From contig JAUISX010000004.1 of NCBI GenBank assembly GCA_030434245.1, positions 1 through 64,000 of the forward strand: a stretch of 64,000 nucleotides of DNA, given 5' to 3'. The stretch is from Porphyromonadaceae bacterium W3.11 (GTDB taxonomy: Bacteria > Bacteroidota > Bacteroidia > Bacteroidales > Porphyromonadaceae). The notes beneath the pieces were generated by a model. That model saw only the letters and a program-made list of their open reading frames with translations. It made no database searches and was not told the DNA's origin. The position numbers were made by a program, and so were the translations under genes. Below, one piece after another: positions 43,855 to 53,198 of the stretch (within the stretch, counting starts at the first letter, position 1; the number at the start of each line of letters is the position of its first letter).

Positions 43855-45066
43855 TTACTGTGCCTTAGGTGCTGAACGACGGAATAAACGATACGCAAGA
43901 CGGCTACTAAGCCACCCAATAAGTAGGATAATTATTCCAATCCAAAGTAAATCTAGAGGACGTAACTCTACAGGATAGGTGTTGATGATAAAGGCTCCGT
44001 CACTACCACCTGCAAACTTCGCAAAGCCATACTTGGCCTGAAGTAGCACAAGGAGTACCCCAAGAGAGAGGCCAATCACTAGCCCAGTAATGGAGAGTAG
44101 CCAACCTTCGAATACGATAACCGCATCTATCATCCTCTCTCTAGCTCCCATAAATCGGAGGGTGTCTGTATCATCACGCTTCTCTAGCACCAGCATGCCA
44201 AGTGTACTAATCACACCAAAGAGAGAGAGTATTAACACAAAGAAAAGGAGTAGGAAGCTCACCCACTTCTCAACCTTTAAGACTCTATATACCTCCGGAT
44301 GTTGCTGGTATCTATCTAGCAGTTCGTACTCTTTCGGCAATTTCTTAGCGAGAATATCGGCTTCAGCAGCAGATACATCTTCTCGCAAAGCAAGGTAACT
44401 CACCTCATCCCCACTATATTGGAGGAGATTTCTAACAATTTGAATAGGTAGAAAAATCACTTTGCTATCTTCTAACTGATCTAGTCGAAGAGTACCTGAG
44501 ATCACAAAATCTTGGGTGTTGAAGTTCTTGTTAGGCATCACCATTGAGATCCTCCCAACCCTCTTCGGAACGGTAATCTTCAGTGGCGTGCGGTACTCAA
44601 CACCGGCTCCCAATTCGTATGCCAATGCTAAGGCAGTTACAGCTAATGGGTGTTGAGCATCCCCAACATCAAAAGAACCATCAAAGACAAAAGACTCCAA
44701 TGGCAAAAGTTTTTGGTACTCTTTTTCAATACCAATCAGCATTGCTGTAGTACTATTTTCCTCGTATGATGCTAACGCCTGCTCTTTCAGCACCCCTTGA
44801 GTGTTAGGAATCGATAATAAAGATGGAGAAAAAGGCTTTCCATCAATACGCTGAACAATGTACTTAGGTGTCAGTACGGAAAACTGTGAGGTAGTAAAGC
44901 GTTCAAAGCCATTGAATACGGAGAGTACGACGATCATTGAGAGAGCCACAAGAGCTATCCCAATAACAGATACTAAGGACATAACATTGACCGCATTGGT
45001 ACTTTTCCTAGAGAAGAAATACCGCCATGCTATGAAAAATGCACTTTTGAGTTCGTGCTTCCGCAT
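43855..45066 (-). CDS. FtsX/LolE-family ABC transporter permease
   Basis: The 403-residue protein has a first helix after an amphipathic start (FFIAWRYFFSRKSTNAVNVMSLVSVIGIALVALSMIVV), a large extracytoplasmic domain (about 50-255) and three C-terminal helices, the MacB/LolE layout. FLLLFFVLILSLFGVISTLGMLVLEKRDDTDTLRFMGA is typical. LolC/E-type permeases extract lipoproteins for outer-membrane transport; this role fits but is not proven. No ATPase gene is adjacent. It is the last gene of an operon with rbfA. Confidence 0.85.
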   Translation of the reverse strand: MRKHELKSAFFIAWRYFFSRKSTNAVNVMSLVSVIGIALVALSMIVVLSVFNGFERFTTSQFSVLTPKYIVQRIDGKPFSPSLLSIPNTQGVLKEQALASYEENSTTAMLIGIEKEYQKLLPLESFVFDGSFDVGDAQHPLAVTALALAYELGAGVEYRTPLKITVPKRVGRISMVMPNKNFNTQDFVISGTLRLDQLEDSKVIFLPIQIVRNLLQYSGDEVSYLALREDVSAAEADILAKKLPKEYELLDRYQQHPEVYRVLKVEKWVSFLLLFFVLILSLFGVISTLGMLVLEKRDDTDTLRFMGARERMIDAVIVFEGWLLSITGLVIGLSLGVLLVLLQAKYGFAKFAGGSDGAFIINTYPVELRPLDLLWIGIIILLIGWLSSRLAYRLFRRSAPKAQ

Positions 45067-45093
45067 AAACCAGATACGCTTTATATGAAGGCT

Positions 45094-45453
45094 TTACTTC
45101 TTATCCTTAGGATTATTATTAATACCCAAGAGCTCATCAATACGAGCGGCATACGCTTCGCTTGTATCCAAGTCAAAAATGAGTTCAGGTATAATACGCA
45201 GTTGCTGACCCATCCGCTTCCCTAGATCAAAACGTATCTGAGACGTATTGTTCTTAATGTTCTTCATAATCTGAGGAGCTCTATCATCTGGAAAGATACT
45301 TAGAAAAGCCCTAGCAGAACTAAGGTCTGGGCTCAATCTTACCTCTGTGACAGAGACTATCACACCACGCATTTTCTGTGTCTCTTCTTGAAAGAGCTTT
45401 CCTAGCTCTTTCTGTATTTCTCTAGCAACTTTAGTTGTTCTTAATTCATCCAT
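45094..45453 (-). CDS. rbfA: Ribosome-binding factor A
   Basis: The 119-residue protein has RbfA features: TTKVAREIQKELGKLFQEE, VSVTEVRLSPDLSSARAFLSIF (KH-like strand and helix) and IRFDLGKRMGQQLRIIPELIFDLDTS. It matures the 30S subunit. It lies 2 bases after the O-methyltransferase stop and 27 bases before the permease gene, a common Bacteroidota order. Confidence 0.92.
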   Translation of the reverse strand: MDELRTTKVAREIQKELGKLFQEETQKMRGVIVSVTEVRLSPDLSSARAFLSIFPDDRAPQIMKNIKNNTSQIRFDLGKRMGQQLRIIPELIFDLDTSEAYAARIDELLGINNNPKDKK

Positions 45454-45455
45454 AA

Positions 45456-46103
45456 TTATTCTATTCTAATCAAGGTCAGCCCATCACGCAATGGTAGTAG
45501 CAACTTTTCCATACGATTATCGTGGGCGACGAGTTCATTAAATTCCCTTATCCCTCTTGTCTGAGGATCATGGCTCTTGGGATCTAGTAATTTTCCACCC
45601 CAAAGGGTATTATCGGCAATGATATAACTATCACTTTTCATACGATCCGACAAGATACGATAATATTCTGGGTATAAAGCTTTATTAGCATCTAGGTAAA
45701 CCAACTGAAACTCCTCCAAAGGCAGTGTAGGTAATATTTTTACAGCATCACCGATTAACAACTCAATCTTTTTTGAGACCCCAGCCTTATCAAACAGATC
45801 CAAGATCCGCTGCTCCAGTTCATCATTTACCTCAATAGTGGTTAATAAGGCATCCTCTGAAAGACCTTCTGCGATACAGAGGGCCGAGTAACCAATGTAC
45901 GTACCTAACTCGAGAACTCTTTTGGGAGCAATCATCTTGACCAAGAATTTGAGAAAACGACCTTGAATATGCCCCGACACCATACGTGGATGTATAAGTG
46001 TTCGATAAGCCTCTCGAGTTAGATCTTGTAAAATCTCCGGCTCTGGTGAAGAATGCTCCGAAATATACTCCTCAAGAGCCATTTCTTGGAGTCTATTATT
46101 CAC
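45456..46103 (-). CDS. O-methyltransferase (caffeoyl-CoA type fold)
   Basis: The 215-residue protein has MVSGHIQGRFLKFLVKMIAPKRVLELGTYIGYSALCIAEGL, the SAM-binding motif of the family, and LVYLDANKALYPEYYRIL with ADNTLWGGKLLD, which hold metal-binding Asp and Asn residues. It uses SAM to methylate an unknown hydroxyl compound. Its ATG lies within the end of pyk (8-base overlap), so translation is coupled. Confidence 0.9.
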   Translation of the reverse strand: MNNRLQEMALEEYISEHSSPEPEILQDLTREAYRTLIHPRMVSGHIQGRFLKFLVKMIAPKRVLELGTYIGYSALCIAEGLSEDALLTTIEVNDELEQRILDLFDKAGVSKKIELLIGDAVKILPTLPLEEFQLVYLDANKALYPEYYRILSDRMKSDSYIIADNTLWGGKLLDPKSHDPQTRGIREFNELVAHDNRMEKLLLPLRDGLTLIRIE

Positions 46104-47550
46104 CGCGTGAGTTTTTCCTGTAAAATTCTATTGCTTCACTCACCTTATTCAGATCCAAACTGGTCGTTCCAACTTCATGTGTTAAGGTTCCACCAATGTA
46201 GGCAACCATATCATCAGGCTTCAAGACCCCTTCAGCCAAGAGGATCTCTAATGACTCAGCATAGTAGCTGCGGTGTTTTTGATTAGCAGCATTAACACGA
46301 GGGAAAACACCATAAGATAATACCAACTGACGAGCAACCTGAGGGTTCTTGCAAAGTGCATAAATAGGAGCCTTACCTCTATACGCACTAAGGTTACGAG
46401 CAGTACGTCCAGTAGCCGCATCATTAAGAATGGCTTTCACTCCTAGCTTCTCAATGGACTTAACTGTATATTTAGCAAGATAGCTGGTCACATCCACAAC
46501 GTCATTCTCTCCCTTCTCGGGTTTGAAATTATTGCTATAACTCTTATGCTTCTCTGCTTCACGAATGATCTGTCTCATAGTATAAACAGCTTCCACTGGG
46601 TATTTACCATAAGCTGTTTCACCACTAAGCATCACCGCGTCAGTACCTGAAAAAATAGCCCCAGCAACATCTGAAACCTCAGCACGAGTAGGGCGAGGAT
46701 TGGTAATCATTGAGTGAAGCATCTGGGTACATACAATAACAGGCTTCTTCTTCAGGATACACTTATGAATGATTAGATTTTGGACAGCTGGTATCCGCTC
46801 CATAGCCAGCTCTATCCCGAGGTCTCCACGAGCAATCATGATACCATCACTTGCCTCTATAATCTCATCTATATTATCTACCCCCTCTTGATTTTCAATC
46901 TTTGCAATAATCTTAATCCCATCTCCTCCAAGCTCATCCAAAACAGCTTGAACCGCTTCTATATCAGCTTTATTCCGAACAAATGAATGTGCTATAAAGT
47001 CCATCCCTAGATCAATAGCATACTTGATAGCACGCTTATCTTGCTCACTTACAGAAGGGAGCTCTATCCTTACGCCAGGCACATTAATACTTTTGCGTGA
47101 GCCTAATATACCGTCGTTGAGAACGACACAATGTAGTACAGTATCTGTCTTACCTTGCACTTGTAATTCTATCTCACCATCATCAATTAAGATCCTCGTC
47201 CCAACAGGGATATCTCTAACAAAGTGTCTGTAATTGACACTTAACAATGTGGCCGAACTCTTCGCTTCTGGATCCGCGATGATGTCTATTTTCGATCCAT
47301 TAGTAAGCTCAATAGGCTCCCCACCCTCTAAGGTAGTACTGCGAATTTCTGCCCCTTTCGTATCCACCAAGAGTGCTACCATATCACTGACAGCTCTCAC
47401 GTTGGATGCAATTCTGGAAAAACCCTCCTCTGTAAGGTGTGCAGAGTTCATACGGACGACATCTACACCTCCATCAATTATCTTCTGTAAAAACGGTATA
47501 TCGCATCTCAAATCTGAGATTGTAGCGATCATTTTTGTTGACTTTATCAT
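46096..47550 (-). CDS. pyk: Pyruvate kinase
   Basis: The 484-residue protein shows pyruvate kinase motifs: VDVVRMNSAHLT, VDTKGAEIRS (usually TKGPEIR), IKIIAKIENQEGVDNIDEII, DGIMIARGDLGIEL (Mg and catalytic site), PTRAEVSDVAGAIFSGTDAVMLSGETAYGKYP, and a C-terminal domain. It forms pyruvate and ATP from phosphoenolpyruvate. The N-terminal ATISDLRCD replaces the common TIGPAS, as seen in some Bacteroidota enzymes. It is 38 bases after the aroQ stop. Confidence 0.95.
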   Translation of the reverse strand: MIKSTKMIATISDLRCDIPFLQKIIDGGVDVVRMNSAHLTEEGFSRIASNVRAVSDMVALLVDTKGAEIRSTTLEGGEPIELTNGSKIDIIADPEAKSSATLLSVNYRHFVRDIPVGTRILIDDGEIELQVQGKTDTVLHCVVLNDGILGSRKSINVPGVRIELPSVSEQDKRAIKYAIDLGMDFIAHSFVRNKADIEAVQAVLDELGGDGIKIIAKIENQEGVDNIDEIIEASDGIMIARGDLGIELAMERIPAVQNLIIHKCILKKKPVIVCTQMLHSMITNPRPTRAEVSDVAGAIFSGTDAVMLSGETAYGKYPVEAVYTMRQIIREAEKHKSYSNNFKPEKGENDVVDVTSYLAKYTVKSIEKLGVKAILNDAATGRTARNLSAYRGKAPIYALCKNPQVARQLVLSYGVFPRVNAANQKHRSYYAESLEILLAEGVLKPDDMVAYIGGTLTHEVGTTSLDLNKVSEAIEFYRKNSRGE

Positions 47551-47588
47551 TTCTTATTTCTAATTTTAGAATATTTATTACGATTTAT

Positions 47589-48020
47589 TTAATATGGCTT
47601 TCTTGATACCAAATGTGCTAATGCTAATCGATATCCATCCAAACCAAAGCCTTGTAACATAGCGTCACACACCTCCGTCAGCACCGTGACATGCCGATGA
47701 GGCTCACGAGCAGCAATCTTTGATATATGCACTTCAATCACAGGACATGTAAGGATACGTATAGCATCAGCAATAGCATAAGAGTAGTGAGAGAGAGCTC
47801 CAGCATTTATAATAACACCATGAGCATCAGCAGCTTCTACTTGGAGATAGTCAATAATATCTCCCTCATGATTGCTTTGAAAATATATAATATCAAATGA
47901 CGGATATAAGTCTCTCAGACGCTCCAAGTACATGTCAAATGGAGTATTACCATAAATATCTGGTTCACGTACACCTAATAGATTAAGGTTAGGTCCGTTA
48001 ATAATATGGATTGGTTTCAT
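47589..48020 (-). CDS. aroQ: 3-dehydroquinate dehydratase, type II
   Basis: From ATG 48020 the protein has 143 residues, normal for type II enzymes; the frame is open to 48113, but the upstream 31 residues are unlike the family. It has INGPNLNLLGVREPDIYG with the catalytic Tyr, INAGALSHYSYAIADAI, and EVHISKIAARE with the catalytic His. It makes 3-dehydroshikimate. First gene of the aroQ-pyk-methyltransferase-rbfA-permease operon. Confidence 0.93.
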   Translation of the reverse strand: MKPIHIINGPNLNLLGVREPDIYGNTPFDMYLERLRDLYPSFDIIYFQSNHEGDIIDYLQVEAADAHGVIINAGALSHYSYAIADAIRILTCPVIEVHISKIAAREPHRHVTVLTEVCDAMLQGFGLDGYRLALAHLVSRKPY

Positions 48021-48636
48021 ACACGTTTGATTACTTCCTTTTAAATAATATCTAATACAAAGGTACTCAATTTTTATCTTTGTGTAGACTTTTATATACA
48101 AAATATTCCTCATATGATAAGCCTCACGTTACAAGACAGTTAAGATAGCCATCACATCTCAAAGAAATCAACCCCTTCACATAAAACTTGAAAATATAAC
48201 GTATCTGATTAAAAGGAATAAAAGGTAAAAAGAAGTGAATTATTCGACTTAAGATTAGTTCACTTGGATTTAGTCATGTTAGCAAACATATTATGAACAC
48301 AAATAGAACTTACGATACAAATTCCGACTTAATTAACTCGTTACTCAGAGACAACCCAGTCCATGCAGTAATCATAATTAACAAAAACAGATAAAATATC
48401 CAAGAACAGCCCCCTGGCTACTTTTACTTATATCACCTATTATACCATAGCGGTATGCAAACAATTATCAAACTAACTATTACACTCGGACTTTATAAAA
48501 ATAAAGATACAGACTGATTACTGACAGAGTCTAAGAAACCGTACCATTTAATAATGTGAGGTAAGCTTTTTTTGGTAAGTTTGTACAGATAAGAAATGTA
48601 TAAACGAAAGAAATAATTTATTGATAGAAAAGGACT
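48021..48636 (+). other. Non-coding gap between diverging aroQ and pepE
   Basis: The 616-bp gap has a reverse TACCTTTG element at 48065-48058 (38 bases before the aroQ ATG), a forward TATCTTTG at 48075-48082, and TAAGTTTG at 48576-48583 before pepE. None has a clear -33 partner. In related genomes a xerD gene often lies here; none is present. A 33-codon open frame at 48293-48394 has no support. I see no strong hairpin. Confidence 0.45.
48576..48583 (+). promoter_or_regulatory. Possible -7 element of pepE
   Basis: TAAGTTTG fits TAnnTTTG and lies 54 bases before the ATG at 48637. The -33 element is not clear. Confidence 0.45.
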
Positions 48637-49350
48637 ATGAGACTACTATTAATCAGCAATTCAGCATCTCCAGGGGAGAGCTATCTAGAGAAACCAGCCA
48701 GCGACATCAAATCATTTTTAGGAGATGAGCGGAGCAAAGAAGTGGTATTCATCCCATTTGCTGGAGTAACTTTTAGTTTTGATGAATATGTTGAGAAGGT
48801 GAATAAGGCTCTATCTGGTGTCGGTGTAACAGTTAAGGGCATTCACACCTTTGAAAATCCAATCAAAGCCATCATGGAGGCGAAAGCTATCATGGTAGGT
48901 GGAGGTAACACATTCCAGCTAACTAAGATGATGCAAGAGCAAGGACTCATACAGGCCATAAGAGAAGCGGTAAAGAGTGGTACTCCATACCTCGGCTGGA
49001 GTGCAGGAAGTAATGTAGCCTGTCCTACACTATGCACGACTAATGATATGCCTATCCTAGAGCCAATCAGCTTCGAAGCCTTGAACCTGATTCCTTTTCA
49101 AATCAACCCCCACTACCTAGATGCTCATCCAACCAATCATGGTGGAGAGACCCGTGAACAACGTCTTCTAGAATATATTGCAGCCAACAGGGATATGTAT
49201 GTCGCTGGACTGCGTGAGGGGAGTCGCTTCTTGATAGAAGATGATAAAATCACATTAAAGGGAGAGAATAACTTGCGTGTATTTAAATATGGAGAGGAGA
49301 TCAAGGAGTATAAGCCCTCTGAGGACCTTTCCTTCTTAATGAAGCGATAA
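48637..49350 (+). CDS. pepE: Dipeptidase E (peptidase family S51)
   Basis: The 237-residue protein has VGGGNTFQLTKMM and the nucleophile motif GWSAGSNV (Ser 122), followed by NPHYLDAHPTNHGGETREQRL, which holds the conserved His, all typical of PepE. The enzyme cleaves Asp-X dipeptides in the cytoplasm and suits an organism living on peptides. It starts a run of forward genes through tpiA and hemE. The start fits the family N-terminus (MRLLLISNSA). Confidence 0.92.
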   Translation: MRLLLISNSASPGESYLEKPASDIKSFLGDERSKEVVFIPFAGVTFSFDEYVEKVNKALSGVGVTVKGIHTFENPIKAIMEAKAIMVGGGNTFQLTKMMQEQGLIQAIREAVKSGTPYLGWSAGSNVACPTLCTTNDMPILEPISFEALNLIPFQINPHYLDAHPTNHGGETREQRLLEYIAANRDMYVAGLREGSRFLIEDDKITLKGENNLRVFKYGEEIKEYKPSEDLSFLMKR

Positions 49351-49369
49351 TTTCATACGATTTTAATCA

Positions 49370-49957
49370 ATGGATAGTATTCAAACATCCAAGGGTGGTA
49401 AATCACATGACACTGAGCATCAATATGATGAAGTGCTCAATACTTGTCGCACCTTATTCGGTAAGAAATTCAAAGACTATGGTGCATCATGGCGTGTCAT
49501 GCGTCCTTCAGCCGTGACCGATCAAATCTTCATCAAGGCTCAGAGGATTAGATCTGTTCAAGAAAGTGGGAAAAATCTAGTTAACGAGAGCCTAAAAGGA
49601 GAATTTATAGGCATCGTTAACTATGGGATTATGGGGCTGGTTCAACTTGAACACAGCTATAATAACACCCCTAATGAGGATAGAGAAGAGCTGATGTCAT
49701 GGTACGATACCTACGCTGGAAGAAGTAGGCAACTGATGCTTGCCAAGAATCATGACTACGGTGAAGCATGGAGGAGTATGCGAATCTCTAGTATCACCGA
49801 TATCATCCTCCAAAAGGTATTTCGGACAAAACAGATCGAAGATAATCGTGGAGAGGTAAGCGTTAGCGAAGGCATTGATGCTAACTACTTAGACATGATT
49901 AATTATGCCATCTTCGCACTCATACTCATATCCGAAGGGATAGATCCAATGCAATAA
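49370..49957 (+). CDS. DUF1599 protein (nucleotide modification-associated domain)
   Basis: The 195-residue cytoplasmic protein has two related halves, each with a K-x(2-3)-DYG-x-(S/A)-WR-x-MR motif: FKDYGASWRVMRPSAVTDQI (about 34-53) and NHDYGEAWRSMRISSITDII (about 126-145). This duplication is typical of DUF1599. The family is thought to relate to nucleotide metabolism or modification; no reaction is known to me. It abuts the next gene (0-base gap), the DoxX-like membrane protein, a pairing also seen in other Bacteroidota. Confidence 0.85.
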   Translation: MDSIQTSKGGKSHDTEHQYDEVLNTCRTLFGKKFKDYGASWRVMRPSAVTDQIFIKAQRIRSVQESGKNLVNESLKGEFIGIVNYGIMGLVQLEHSYNNTPNEDREELMSWYDTYAGRSRQLMLAKNHDYGEAWRSMRISSITDIILQKVFRTKQIEDNRGEVSVSEGIDANYLDMINYAIFALILISEGIDPMQ

Positions 49958-51313
49958 ATGGTTGATATAGATAAAGCTACAAAAGGGAGCATAGAAACCG
50001 TTAAGAGTTACCTCCAAACCGAGGGCCTTGAGAGTAGTCGCTCCACGAAAGTGTGGAGGATGATTTGTCTCATTGCACAGCTGATAGTCGGATGTACTTT
50101 CGTGTTTTCTAGCTTGATGAAAGGCATTGATCCTACGGGTACAGCCATCAAGATTGGAGAATATGCATCCTCGTTTGGCATACCACTTTCTGATGACCTA
50201 TCTTCCTTTTTTGCGATATTCCTCAATGTGCTCGAGGGTTTATTGGGAATCGCACTACTCTTGGGGCTAGTACCAAGATTGACGAGCGGCATATTGCTAG
50301 TTTTGATGAGCGGTATGACGTTACTAACACTTTACATTGTAATTTACAATCCAGTCAAAGACTGTGGGTGTTTTGGTGATGCCCTAAAGATCAGTAACAC
50401 AGCAACCTTTCTCAAGAACCTCATCCTACTGCCACTAACCATCCTACTTTGGATCAAACGAAGTCGCTGGGTAAGACTGTTAGATGAGAGCTGGGATGTG
50501 ACACTGATTATCGTCAGCATGCTACTCCTCATCAACTTTAACATGTACCCCGTTAAGCATCTCCCTGCTATTGACTTCCGTCCATATAAGGTCGGTAGTA
50601 ATCTGAAGGAACTAACACTCACGGGCGGCTCAGAGGGAGAATATGAATACCTCTTTGTGTATGAAAAAGAGGGAAAAGAGAAAACCTTTAGCCTAGAGGA
50701 GCTTAGTAACATTGATGACTCTTGGACCTATGTAAGAGATGAGACTAGGGTAATCAAGGAGGCACAGCAGCCAGCGGGGTCAGATTTTGTATTACTCCGA
50801 GAGGACGGCTCTAACGCGATGGAGCAAATCGCTTATGAAAAAGGGAGAGCATTATTGCTGATCACCCCCGACTTCAATAAGATCAGTCGTAAGCTTCTGA
50901 ACCGCATTCTTGAATTCCAAAAGAGATCTGATGAGAAGCTGTACTTAGCAGTAAGTAATGGTGGAGAGATCTGGGAGAGCGAAAAAAATAAGCCGTTTGA
51001 ACACGAATTTAAGGAAATACTTTTCTTAGATAAGACGACTGCCAAAACGGTTATTCGCAGTAACCCTGGGTTATTGGTGATCAAGGAAGGAAAAATTGTG
51101 CGAAAGCTCTCTGCCAAGGACTTCGACAAGCTGATGAAGAAGGATTCTTTTGTGAAGAACCCTTATCAACCCGTTGAGAAATATAGTAAATTCAAGAGCT
51201 ATTTCTACTCTTTTGGTCCTTTAGCTGTATATGCTATCATACTAGTCATACTCGGCTGGATACACGGAAATCAGAGGAGAAAATTAAGAAGATCTACATT
51301 TACTAGAGAATAA
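49958..51313 (+). CDS. DoxX/MauE-like membrane protein with thioredoxin-like domain
   Basis: The 451-residue protein has an N-terminal DoxX/MauE-type four-helix region (about 28-150) with the motif DCGCFGDALKIS, whose cysteines recall redox membrane proteins. After another helix (about 180) comes an extracytoplasmic part (about 195-410), where residues about 285-385 look like a thioredoxin fold without a CXXC site (ALLLITPDFNK, LYLAVSNGGEIW, NPGLLVIKEGKIV). A last helix lies near 415-435. A redox role in the envelope is inferred. It is between DUF1599 and tpiA genes. Confidence 0.75.
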   Translation: MVDIDKATKGSIETVKSYLQTEGLESSRSTKVWRMICLIAQLIVGCTFVFSSLMKGIDPTGTAIKIGEYASSFGIPLSDDLSSFFAIFLNVLEGLLGIALLLGLVPRLTSGILLVLMSGMTLLTLYIVIYNPVKDCGCFGDALKISNTATFLKNLILLPLTILLWIKRSRWVRLLDESWDVTLIIVSMLLLINFNMYPVKHLPAIDFRPYKVGSNLKELTLTGGSEGEYEYLFVYEKEGKEKTFSLEELSNIDDSWTYVRDETRVIKEAQQPAGSDFVLLREDGSNAMEQIAYEKGRALLLITPDFNKISRKLLNRILEFQKRSDEKLYLAVSNGGEIWESEKNKPFEHEFKEILFLDKTTAKTVIRSNPGLLVIKEGKIVRKLSAKDFDKLMKKDSFVKNPYQPVEKYSKFKSYFYSFGPLAVYAIILVILGWIHGNQRRKLRRSTFTRE

Positions 51314-51355
51314 GTAAGAATAAGAAACAATCATATAGATAAAAAAATTAGAACG

Positions 51356-52111
51356 ATGAGAAAGAATATTGTTGCGGGTAACTGGAAGATGAATACCACA
51401 CTCCAAGAGGGTGTCCAACTCGCTAAGGATGTAAGAAAATCAATAGAGGGAAAAGAATTACAATGTGATGTGATCCTAGGGGTCCCATTCACTCACCTAA
51501 CAGAAGTCGTAAAGGCTGTAGAAGGCTCTCAGATTGGGGTAGCTGCTGAAAACTGTGCCGCTGAAGCAAAGGGGGCGTACACTGGTGAGGTCTCGGCTGA
51601 GATGGTTGCAAGTACTGGAGCAAAGTACGTCATCTTAGGTCATAGCGAAAGACGTAGCTACTATGGAGAAACATCTGCTATCCTAACAAAGAAAGTAGAA
51701 TTGGCTCTGGCTAATGATCTTAAGCCTATTTTCTGCATAGGGGAAGTTCTGGAGGAGCGTGAGGCAGGAAAGCACTTTGAAGTAGTAGAGAAGCAGATAA
51801 CAGAGGCTCTCTTTAACCTCTCAGAGGACGACTTCCGTAAGATCACACTAGCATACGAACCAGTATGGGCAATCGGTACTGGCAAGACTGCCACAAGCGA
51901 ACAAGCACAAGAAATTCACCACCATATCCGCTCTGTTATCTCTAAGAAATATGGGCAGACTGTAGCAGAAGATACCACAATCCTTTATGGTGGTAGCTGC
52001 AATGGCAGTAATGCTCACGAACTATTCTCTAAGAGTGATGTGGATGGAGGTTTAATAGGCGGTGCCTCTTTATCCGCAGAGAAGTTCTTACCCGTTATTT
52101 TAGGTTTTTAA
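51356..52111 (+). CDS. tpiA: Triosephosphate isomerase
   Basis: The 251-residue protein has all catalytic residues: Lys 11 (GNWKMN), His 96 (LGHSERR) and Glu 168 ([11 protein letters not shown]), plus the phosphate-binding [10 protein letters not shown] and GGLIGGASL. It interconverts dihydroxyacetone phosphate and glyceraldehyde 3-phosphate in glycolysis. It lies 42 bases after the DoxX-like gene. Confidence 0.96.
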   Translation: MRKNIVAGNWKMNTTLQEGVQLAKDVRKSIEGKELQCDVILGVPFTHLTEVVKAVEGSQIGVAAENCAAEAKGAYTGEVSAEMVASTGAKYVILGHSERRSYYGETSAILTKKVELALANDLKPIFCIGEVLEEREAGKHFEVVEKQITEALFNLSEDDFRKITLAYEPVWAIGTGKTATSEQAQEIHHHIRSVISKKYGQTVAEDTTILYGGSCNGSNAHELFSKSDVDGGLIGGASLSAEKFLPVILGF

Positions 52112-52126
52112 TTGATTTGATATAAT

Positions 52127-53185
52127 ATGCTCAAGAACGATCTTATGCTCCGTACACTTCGGGGTGAAAAGACCGAACAGACCCCTGTGTGGTTGATGCG
52201 TCAGGCAGGACGTTATCTACCTGAGTATCGTGAACTGAGGAAGAAAGCAGGCTCTTTCATGAACCTCGCTACTCATCCCGAGTATGCTTGCGAAATAACG
52301 CTCCAGCCATTACGACGATTTCCCCTAGATGCAGCTATCATCTTTAGTGATATCCTGACCATTCCAGATGCGATGGGCTTGGGACTTCACTTTGAAGAAG
52401 GGGTCGGTCCTAAGTTTGAAAGACCATTAAGTCAGGAGAAGGATTTTTTATCACTGACCAAACCTGATGTCGAGGATGACCTCGGTTATGTGATGGATGC
52501 TATCCGACTCACAAGGAAGGAACTTGATGGGAAAGTGCCTTTAATTGGATTCTGTGGAAGTCCTTTCACACTAGCATGCTACATGATAGATGGTGGTGGG
52601 AGCAAACATTTCATTAAGACGAAGCAATTGATATACAATCGCCCGGACTTAATGCACCACTTACTAAAGGTGCTATCCGATGCACTGATTGACTATCTAA
52701 CCGCTCAGGTCAAGGCTGGGGCACAGATACTCCAAATTTTCGATACTTGGGGCGGTATCTTAACCACCCCAGCTTTTGCCAACTTCAGTCTCTCATATAC
52801 AGAGAAGATTGTGGAGGCCTTGAAGAAAGCACCTGAGACATCAGAGGTACCAGTGATTGCTTTTACCAAAGAAGCTCCACTAGCGTGGTACAAGATGTAC
52901 GAGAATATACAAGTGGACTGTGTCGGAATTGACTGGAGACACGAGCTAGACCTTGTCTCTAATAGCATCCGTAACATTGCTATCCAAGGGAACCTAGATC
53001 CTCTATCGCTTATTGGTTCAGATGAACACATTGTAAGTACCATCCACCAGATTCTTAAATCTGTGAGCAAGGACACTCCGCACATTTTTAATCTGGGTCA
53101 TGGTATGGATAAGAATATTCATCCCGATAAGGTGGCTTTGCTCGTTGATACAGTACATAGCTACTCTAGAGAACTGAAGAAGTAA
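52127..53185 (+). CDS. hemE: Uroporphyrinogen decarboxylase
   Basis: The 352-residue protein has the family signature WLMRQAGRYLPEYR, IIFSDILTIPDAMGLGLHFEEGVGP with the catalytic Asp, GFCGSPFTLACYMI and the C-terminal FNLGHGMDKNIHPDKV. It makes coproporphyrinogen III in haem synthesis. Together with hemH it shows that this strain keeps late haem pathway steps. 15 bases follow the tpiA stop. Confidence 0.95.
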   Translation: MLKNDLMLRTLRGEKTEQTPVWLMRQAGRYLPEYRELRKKAGSFMNLATHPEYACEITLQPLRRFPLDAAIIFSDILTIPDAMGLGLHFEEGVGPKFERPLSQEKDFLSLTKPDVEDDLGYVMDAIRLTRKELDGKVPLIGFCGSPFTLACYMIDGGGSKHFIKTKQLIYNRPDLMHHLLKVLSDALIDYLTAQVKAGAQILQIFDTWGGILTTPAFANFSLSYTEKIVEALKKAPETSEVPVIAFTKEAPLAWYKMYENIQVDCVGIDWRHELDLVSNSIRNIAIQGNLDPLSLIGSDEHIVSTIHQILKSVSKDTPHIFNLGHGMDKNIHPDKVALLVDTVHSYSRELKK

Positions 53186-53198
53186 TATCAAGTAAGAT

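Noticed and set aside
48293-48394. 33-codon open frame between aroQ and pepE
   Set aside because: Short, no promoter or family resemblance; expected by chance in an AT-rich gap.
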